From Lasioglossum baleicum (lineage: Eukaryota; Arthropoda; Insecta; Hymenoptera; Halictidae): a stretch of DNA of 64,000 bases. The notes beneath the pieces are model-generated. The model was not told the DNA's origin and did no database searches. It saw nothing but the letters and a program-made list of their open reading frames with translations. Of this stretch, positions 55,765 through 64,000 are shown piece by piece; position 1 is the stretch's first letter, and each line of letters begins with the position of its first letter. The stretch spans positions 17,353,203-17,417,202 of the forward strand of contig NC_134939.1 of NCBI RefSeq assembly GCF_051020765.1, read 5' to 3'. Made by a program: the position numbers and the translations under genes.

Positions 55765-58700
55765 TTCCTGGGGAAAATTTTTTGATAAATCTCTGCCGAT
55801 TGAGGAACGGTGATTCGGCCCCGGGTGAAACCGGTGACAAATATTTTTTTACACCCTCGCGGTTCGTCTCGATCTATCACGCTTGGCCACGTCATTTCAT
55901 GGAATCGCTAAATTTCGGCCGGGTGCGTGAGACGAAACAATATCAAGCAGTTTCCAGCGTTACGTGTGCCGACGCCGGCGGCGAACCTATCACCAATCCC
56001 CCGAGTTTTGCAGAGTAAATCGAGGGAAATCGGCGATCTCGTTTCCCGTTCCATCGATCTATCTCTCCCTCTCTCTCGATCTCTCTTCCGCCAGCTCGCT
56101 CGCTCGCTTTTTTTTCATTTTGCCGCTGGTCGAATAGCGTGGATGGGGTCACGAGCGTGAACGATCGACAGGGATTAAAACCGGTTTAATTGACACCGAT
56201 AGGGAAAATTTGGCTATCCCAGTTACAATTGCCCGACGTCCAGTATAATTGGCGGGCTCGTTCGAAAAAGGTAGCCGCCGCGATTTGCATACAGGGCCAA
56301 CTCGATCTTCTTCGCGATTTCGTTGTTTCAATCGTTCCGATCGCCGCAGAAAATGTCCGACCCCAAAATGGATCTTTCCACTGTGCATCGATCCTGCCAC
56401 TCTCCTGCTGCGGACACTGGACACTGTTTCCTCGTTGCACTTTTTTGAACATCTTAAAAATACACGTGACTACGTGTGATTGATTTAGCGGTGGAAGCAG
56501 CGAAATGGTAAAAAAGAATAAGCGCGGAACAGTAAGAAGCTAATCGAAAATAAAGTTATGTTTAATACCGAGAGACGTGATGGGGGGATGGGGGTGGGGA
56601 ACTCGAACTCGCTAATCTTACTTTCACGAGGAGTTAATTAGGGAACGAGAAAAACGTGTTACGTGGGTGCATTGGCAAGCAGAGGGAATTTGTTGCGGAT
56701 TTGCATATTCACAGGCCGCACGTACTTACCCCACGCGAAAACATTTACCTTCGGTAGTCTTTATTATTCCTGGCCGTAACGAAGCCTTGAAATCCGAAAC
56801 TTGCCAGTTTCTAGACTGGAACTTCCCGGGTTCTCCGTAACTCTCATTATCGTGCAAATGGAAGTAAAACATTTGGGAAGCCGGGACGGTTTCTTCTCAT
56901 TTTTTCTTATCGTTAGTCAATAAGTCGACGGAGTTTCCCGGCCGTATTATAATATCCGACAGAGAATAATCCGATTCCTTTCCGTCGTTCAATTAAAAGT
57001 CTCGCTCTCTAAATCGAAAAGTATTTACAAATCTTCGAACTCGTCTCTGTTAGGCGATCAAATCGTCACGTAAATAAATATCGCGCAACTATTTAGTAAT
57101 CACCGATCGATATCGATGCAGCTCTACCGGGAGGAAGAACGTTGACGAAGTGACGAGCGAAAGATGAAAAAGTGAAGATTCGGGCAAAACGATGTCAGCC
57201 GGGTAAACCTTTTAAGACTGGCTGGCTGCGTTTTCATCGTCGGATATAAGTAGTGCCGTTCGCGGAACGTAAATAAACAAAATCGACGAAACACCGCCGC
57301 GCCGCGCCGGTGAATGCATCCGTGCAATTAGCAGTGGATTCGTTCTATTGGTGAAATCGAGCATCAGAAGTTTTTTTCAATGCTTATCGACAGTCGGCTG
57401 GATCTATTGCGATTTTAACCGGCGATCCATATCCGCGCGGAACAGAAAAAGCGGCGCCAATTAATTCAGATTATACAGATGCTATTCAATCAGCTGAGAA
57501 CGGATCTTTTTTTTGCGAGTGCACGGAATACGCAACGACGCTTGAGGTAACCTCGTTTACAGGTGAAACACAGTTTCGGCGAAAATTACAGATGGTGAAG
57601 CTGGAGACTAAACTTTAACACTTGGTTTATCATACATTATGAAAAATATATTGGTATCTAATCGATCGCTATCAATTATTAGAAAATTTAAGAGAGAAAT
57701 CATAGGAAATGGAAATATTCTGCGTCGGAAGAAATGTTTCATTTTCGAGTTAAAATAGTTGCGAGTCCAAATGGTTACATTACTATGGAGATAAGGAAGC
57801 AGAGCGTTAGTTATTTTATTAATAACAGGAAATATCGTAGATTGAAATTATATACAATAATGATTCTCAAACTGCCTCGTAAGCTTCAAATTATTATAAG
57901 AGCTAATAAAACAGAGCTGCTTAATTAATGAATGGAGATGTTGTAGATTGAACGAGTCTGGTAGAACTGGCAGAATGTCGGGGGGTTATTGTTTGCGGAA
58001 GATTTGTGTCTGCTTTTCGGCGTTATTATCGTATCGGAGATCGATGGGGGATTTTACTTTCGCATTCGCGATTACAAGTTGCACGGAAAATCGATTTGGC
58101 CCGCTGGCCAGAGCGTAATAGAGATAACCGGAGGAAGAAGCGTCAAAGAGGGGATGAGGGTGATGGACGGCGAAAAGGGAGAGAGAAATTGGACGGTCTG
58201 AGAGTGCTTCCTCGGTTCGTTAGTGGCTTTATAATAATGAGAACTTGGTTGTCCGGGAGATAGATTGAAAAAGCAGAATTATCTCTGATCGTTGACCTTC
58301 GTTCGCCAAAGTGAAATAGAAGGAGCAAGGATTTTAAATACTTGACCTCAAGGATTCAACCTGTGCTCCAACTACGTTGACATTCCATCCCCAAAAAACA
58401 CATTATATTACGAGACACCTTCTCGAAACTAAACTTCGGTATGATGAAAATTGTAGGTGGGCGAAGGACATTATTTTCACAGTAGAACGGTCTCGGAAAA
58501 TGTGCTAGAATAGTAGATACAGCTAAGCAATAGCGACAGTTCCGATCAGCGAGGGTATACCTCGAGATATCCTCGCTGAAGCGTTTAAAGAGAGTTTCGC
58601 AGCAGCGTGGGAAGGTTAAGCAGGGACGTCTTCATCCGGCGCAGGCTGTAGGTGTCTGCCCGTTAAAGAAGACAAAAGATATCGCGTGAAAATCCCGAGA

Positions 58701-59911
58701 ATTCCCGGGAATGCCACGGTCTAACCGTAAGTTTGCCTACGGTGGTACATTTCCCCGAGTGCCAGCGAGGGGGAAACAAGAACAGAAAGAGGACAGGGAA
58801 GAGAACCGAGGAAAAGAGTACTAGAGAGAGAGGGTGGAAGATACACAGAGTGCAAGCAGAAAAGCGACAGAGACAGAGAGAGAGAGAGGGAGGAAGAGGG
58901 AGGCATTTGGGGGATGAGATATATAGGCGATGCCTACTATCGGCGCGATACATAAATAACGATATTGGTGTTTTCACAAGCACACACGCTTCGGAGCGTG
59001 TACAAGGGAGGTTACTCTACCGTGGCACCGGGGCTGCGGTATATAACTCACCTCGTCGAGAGTCGTGTACGCTGAATAGAGTCACCGGGATCGATACGTA
59101 TTGGCCTGCACGTAGATACGCTCCGGGACAGGAATTTTTCCGCTCCTTCCAATTTTAATCCTCGGTGCCGCGCGCCGGCGACGCATTCGTCCCGCCCGCG
59201 GAAATCGTTCTCCCTCCGGTCATTCGTCCGCTGTTTAAAATGATGGGATTGGCTTTCACTATTTACCCGGCTCTGCCACGTCGCGAGGCAACATTTATCC
59301 TAGGCCACCCCAACCACGGAAACACTCTCTGATCCCCTCTCGCTCAAGATCACCGACGATTTCTCATGCGTCTTCGCTCGGCGGCGCAAAAACCACTTGG
59401 CCTGGAATTTTTAATTATACCAGTATTTATCCTCCACCCTGTCCTCCCATCTTCCCGAATTCCTTTCATATTTATTCGGCTTCGTTCGAACCTGTTCGCA
59501 TCGATTTTGCTGCCAACTTAAACATACTTGGACCCGAATATTCGTTTTCCGATCAATAGATTTAAATACACGCGTGTTATTAATACCCGTTCAAAACGTT
59601 TTCCTTCTTATTTCAAGATTGTGTACGTAGTGAAAAAGAAATACTTGGTTCGCTTCCCAAAAAAGGAGCTCTCTAATTCCAGCCCGGTGGTGATAACCGA
59701 TGGGAATCGGTAATAAGTACATACGTGCAAACAAGATGTTCGCCGTAGTATTGAACGGTTTGTCTGAAGCGTGTTTCGTCAATGATTCCTGCATGTTTTA
59801 TCAACGAGCGTGGGAGTGGATTTTACAAATTCATCGGTTGCATGGACTCGGCTCGTTTATTTATTCCGCGACTCCGAAAATTGCACGGGATTTGTGCGTG
59901 TGCCAGGAGAG

Positions 59912-59916
<5 letters not shown>
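55765..59916. other. non-coding stretch
   Basis: Short CT tracts near 56060-56090, an islet GCCGCGCCGCGCCGG at about 57296-57310, and purine-rich 58780-58910. A minus-strand GAG|GTGAGT at about 59048 is a good donor but overlaps TATATAAC on the + strand and has no acceptor-bounded exon. CG islet at 59167-59180. Confidence 0.45.

Positions 59917-59951
<35 letters not shown>
59917..59951. repeat. (GA)n microsatellite
   Basis: Pure GA run of about 34 bp. Confidence 0.95.
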
Positions 59952-59953
<2 letters not shown>

Positions 59954-61425
59954 ACAATCTCGCAATGTGTCCCGGCGAAATTTTCGCATCACTGCTAAAT
60001 ACTTTGCCGTAGGTCTGCACGGTGACGCTTTATACGCGGCTCGGCTCGGTCAGATGGGCTTTTCCCGGGCTGTTTAGGGGTTTCGGTGATATATCGAGGG
60101 ATAAATACAGCGCGCGTTCCCTGTGCTGGCACGGCGTACGGTCCGTGTGCTGCTTTACCCCCGGGATCACGCGACACCAAATAATGACCGACTCTGCAAC
60201 CCCGGATTAGCAAATCCCGCGCGGAATTAGGTTCGGTGTGCAATGGTTAGACCCGTAGCATCGCGATTCCGTGCGCGGCCTCGTGACTATTCGGCCTCGA
60301 TCGATCCTGTCCTCATTCGAAAACAGAAAAACACCGAATGAGACCCAAAATCGCTTTTTCCCTCCCATCCGTGCTACCGTTCTCCAAAAAATTCGACGTT
60401 TAATACCTCGATAGAGACGACCCCTATTTGGGAACGTCACCTTTGCTGTCACGGGTTCATTCGTTTCTCTGGTTAATCATTTTTAACACTATTTGCCGAA
60501 CAAGTACATTTCAGACATTTAATGACGACTTGGACGTTTTTCGTTGAATGTTCTCGAAGCACATCGATGTCTATTATCTCGGCGAGTGAAGACAGTTTTG
60601 GGTAGCAAAGCGTTCTCCGCGTCGAACGCTATTAAGCACCGTGTGGAATTACGCGCGAACGAGTACTCGGAACTATATCGGCTTGTCGCCCGTTAATTAA
60701 TGCCGAGTATCGGATAGCTACACCACGGGAGCCACTTTAGATGAGACACGTGAGATCGGCCAGAATTCAAAGTGACGTTTGATTGATTGGCAACGACTGC
60801 GAGATTCTTGCCGTGACTCTGCGGTAGATCGAATTTGCCCGCGCAGAAATCATCCTTGGTTCCATGATGCCGTTGCTAGTGCTGTCTGCTACCTGATCAG
60901 ATTGCACGGTTCGATTGCCCGACGAGATTAGTCGTACATCGGCAGTCCTATACAGAACAGCCGCGGATAGAGCTGTTGCAGAGATCTGGAGCAAGAGGCA
61001 GCCCGCGTTATACATATATGCCTGCATTATTCATGAAAGTAGTACGATCCTGATGAGGCCGGCTCCATTTCGCGTCTGTCCCCTCTTTGTCCCCGATGTT
61101 ACACTTTCGGCAACCATAGCTCTCGTCGCACGAGACGACGTATCGAGGCGTGTAGCAAATCACGCGTGATCCCCACACACATATACACCCTCCAAGATCA
61201 TTCCTCCTCGCATCTGTCGAACCGCGTTAATAATTAAACGATGCGTCATCGCGAGGACCCGATCCTAAACGCTTAATTGCCGCTGGGGTGGTTTTCCGCG
61301 ATCGCTTTCTCCAATCTCCGACCCACCGCCGCTTCTTAAACGCAGATATTAATTTAGGGCGAGCCCGAGATCTCTTACCGTATGTCGTCCTTCGTAATTT
61401 CAGGTCCGATCAAGCGTAATTCTTT
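59952..61425. other. non-coding stretch
   Basis: Moderately CG-rich at 60000-60300. No supported feature. Confidence 0.5.
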
Positions 61426-61759
61426 ACGGATCGAAATTTCACACATTAATTCTTTGAACAGTTCAAGTTCCAACGATTGCGTATTAATATGGGGACTTCA
61501 ACGTGTGTTCTAGAATATTTGTAGATTTTTTTCAGAGCCTAGAACAGTAAATTAGTCGAGAATTAAAATTGTCGACAAATTTTTATTTTGCTACTTAAAA
61601 ACGACCGAACGGACCGAAATTCCACTGATTAATTCATTAAACATTTGGAATTCCAACGATTGTATATTAATATAGCGACTTAAACGTGTGTTCCGGAATT
61701 TCTTTAGATTTCTCTCTCGAAACCTAAAACAGTAAAAAATTAGTTGAGAATTAAAATTG
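61426..61759. repeat. two-copy diverged tandem duplication, period about 183-188 bp
   Basis: GTTCCAACGATTGCGTATTA then ATATGGGGACTTCAACGTGT (61468-61507) recurs as ATTCCAACGATTGTATATTA then ATATAGCGACTTAAACGTGT (61650-61688). The copies also share TAGAACAGTAAATTAG / TAAAACAGTAAAAAATTAG and GAGAATTAAAATTG at their right ends. Offsets are 183 at the left and 188 at the right. Confidence 0.85.
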
Positions 61760-63735
61760 GACCTAGTTGGAGCGCCCGCCTGGCGCGCTACACGAGTAAC
61801 AAAGTCAGCTGGGAACAAAAAGCAATAATGGACACGGGGTGGACAAAATTGAGAGACTATGGCAACGGGGGGTTAATTCTTGGAAGACGCGATAGAGGAT
61901 CGAGTACATTTGACGAATAGTCCCCGAACTATTGGCCCAGCCAGCCCGGAAACTCGATCAATTTCGCGAAACAACCCATCATCGGGAGGAGAGGGCAAGT
62001 CGCGCTAAGTGGACCAACAGAAACGAGCCCGGCTACGAGGGGGTTGGCTCATAAATTTGATTAGTCTGCGAACGCGGCGCGGCGTGTGCACTTAGGGCAT
62101 CGCCGCGCGCTATCGTACCGAATATTCAGAATCCCGTAGCAAAGGAAAAGAAAGTTGAAAAACCGGTAGAACACGGGCAAACGGCGGTGAAGAAGAGACG
62201 ACGTTTTTCTCTCGTGTGGAATCGCGGACTGCGATGAAATTGAAGCAATTAAAACCGTTCGATTGGCTCCTTGACCACGCCCACCGTGAAAACATCCGAC
62301 CGAATCGGTGTGTATTGCCTCGAACATCTCAAAGGAACTTTTAATTAGCTATGGACAGGCTCTCGGACTCCGGAGACCACAAATAAATTCATTTCGAATC
62401 GACTTCACGTCCCGGGGCTGGACGGTTCGAGTTTCTAAGCAAATAATAACTTTGATATCGACGCGCCCTGGTATTGGAGTCGAAAGAAGTTTAGCTTGTT
62501 CTAATTTAGCCAAAGTTGGCCGGAAGACCGTTCCTTGGCGGCGTAGCCTCACGTGTCCGGTGTAAACCGGCGAGTAAATTTTCATCGAGCCTTCGGAAAA
62601 CGGATTCGAGGCTATTACGCTTCCCGGGAGATGGAGGATGAACGAGGTAAACGTGATTATGTAATAAAGAAGAATCATCGGGGCCGGCTGATCAATTTTT
62701 CAGAGGCTCCCAGCTACGGCAACCCGGTACTCGGAAATAAAAATACCATAAGCCGAAGCGAATCGATAGGCAGACGAAAGAACCATGGCTCCAGAGAAGA
62801 GGGTGGAGAGGGAGACAGCGACAGTGAGAGAGAGAGAGTGTGCATTTGTGAGCGTAGAAGCTATACCAAGAGAAAGAGAATCCTAGGGTATCCAAGATGC
62901 GCCTAGCAGTGCCGGTGCTAGAGAAATGAATTCGAAAAGGGGTTGCTCGTGTTTAACTGGTATCTATAGCCATAGCCTATCGATCAGAGCATTATTGCTG
63001 CAGGAAGTAGCGACCTAAAATTCAACCATCTGTGCCGAGAGAACAGGATCATTCATATTTCATCGCGAGGTGGTTGCACCGTCGCTGCTGCCACCGATGT
63101 GTCTACAGTGTCTACGCACGCTGCCTTCTCACGAGCCTTTCTTTCCCGATGCTACTCTTCTCCCGCCCCCTCCTGTCGTTCCGCGTTTCCTTCTCCCTCG
63201 TTTCACCGCTTTCCTGTCCTCTGCACCCCTAATACTAATAAAGTAATTGTCAATACTACAGCGATAAATAGCCGCGAATATTTCTGCCGAGGTGCAACTG
63301 TATTTTAGTATTTTATATAGATAAATAATTTTATATAAAATGGAAATATTTCACAAAACATTGACAGCACTCATCGTGTCGACGACGTCAGGATCATCAG
63401 GATCGACTGTACTTTAAGAACTCACGTTGGAAATATTCCGAAAGGGTTGTCGAGGGGCGTAGTAACCGTGCAGACGTAGCATAAGTGGTCGAATCGTTAG
63501 GATTTAATGAAATCTCCCGAGGGATGGTTTGACGGTAGAATTCTCAGATTTTCCCTGGGGGTGGTTGTTCGAATTTAAAAAGGGGGGCGGAAAGATTTAT
63601 GAAACGTAGCGAACGCAAGAGAGAGAGTGGCAACATCTGCATCGTCGGCACGAGTCTGTAGCTGCGGGACTGGCTGCGAGCACGACTGTGGTGTGGTGCC
63701 TGTAATTTTTAGTCACGTGACCGTCCAGGGAGCTA
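61760..63735. other. non-coding stretch
   Basis: GC islets at 62073-62085 and 62101-62110. No exon supported. Confidence 0.5.
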
Positions 63736-63760
63736 TTAACCCTTTAGCCTAGTAACTGAG
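63736..63760 (+). mobile_element. TTAACCCTTT word
   Basis: TTAACCCTTTAGCCTAG matches the start of the other TTAACCCTT ends. Nothing else supports a transposon here. Confidence 0.25.
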
Positions 63761-64000
63761 GACCGAGCTAGGTGCCAGGTAACTGGGACGAGCGGAGGCG
63801 AGCAGGATAGACCTCCGAGGTGAAACGCGTTGGCGAAGCGGACTAGGATAGGAGAAAAGGGTCAGAAAGAGAAACGGGAACCGGTATCGAGCGATACAAG
63901 AGGGGTGTGCAGGGTTGAGGGTGGTGGGGGGGAAGGTAGGAAGAGACACGAAGAACCGGAGAAAAGTAGGAAACGGGTTGAAAGAAGGAAAGAAGGGAAG
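63761..64000. other. purine-rich end of window
   Basis: From about 63840 the + strand is strongly G/A-rich, with AAGGAAAGAAGGGAAG at the edge. No frame of interest. Confidence 0.6.

Noticed and set aside
59030..59160. Minus-strand GAG|GTGAGT donor, and TATATAAC TATA-box-like word on the + strand at the same place
   Set aside because: The signals conflict, and neither is supported by an exon frame or initiator.
1..64000. CRISPR arrays, rRNA, tRNA, bacterial operons, viral genes
   Set aside because: None of the required repeat-spacer, RNA-fold or gene-cluster patterns was seen on either strand.

Overview
This window looks like nuclear DNA from an animal, almost certainly an insect. The CpG-rich islets, long (GA)n tracts and short TA-, 8-bp- and TTAA-flanked MITEs remind me of Hymenoptera (bee or ant), but that placement is inference. 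There are no operons, rRNA, tRNA, CRISPR arrays or prokaryote-style genes. Most open frames are chance frames or translations of (GA)n/(CT)n tracts (SLSLSL or RERERE peptides). No complete protein-coding gene can be supported. The window is best read as introns, intergenic DNA and regulatory DNA around one or more large loci.

Left third (1-23 kb): mostly unique non-coding DNA. It holds a 23-bp palindrome (20-42), hAT-like and mariner-like MITEs (6060-6205, 11701-11851 with an exact 8-bp target duplication, 16784-16866 with TA duplication), and a strongly diverged array of about fifteen 17-22-bp units (10695-10989). It also holds a 17-bp perfect-arm hairpin flanked by TTAA (17772-17813) and diverged tandem duplications near 18.6-19.2 kb and 22.9-23.2 kb.

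Middle (23-41 kb): large purine/pyrimidine microsatellites and a 398-codon stop-free frame of uncertain meaning (25044-26240). There is also a hAT remnant, a textbook-looking zero-nucleotide recursive-splice motif on the + strand (30990/30991), duplicated ~183-bp segments, further MITEs and a 31-nt Z-DNA-type tract.

Gene-like zone (40.6-45 kb): the most gene-like part. A short frame at 41301-41468 encodes a convincing N-terminal signal peptide or signal anchor. The CpG-rich stretch 43.5-44.36 kb looks like a promoter plus 5' UTR first exon, with a consensus splice donor at 44357/44358 and a 14-codon upstream ORF whose UGA overlaps the next AUG. Two DR1-type nuclear-receptor motifs lie just inside the following intron. 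With the recursive-splice motif, this suggests one or more + strand genes with long introns whose main coding exons lie outside the window.

Right third (45-64 kb): non-coding DNA with poly-G/poly-C runs, a well-preserved TA-flanked MITE (51734-51897), TTAACCCTT-type transposon ends, GC-rich islets, another ~185-bp tandem duplication (61426-61759) and a purine-rich end.
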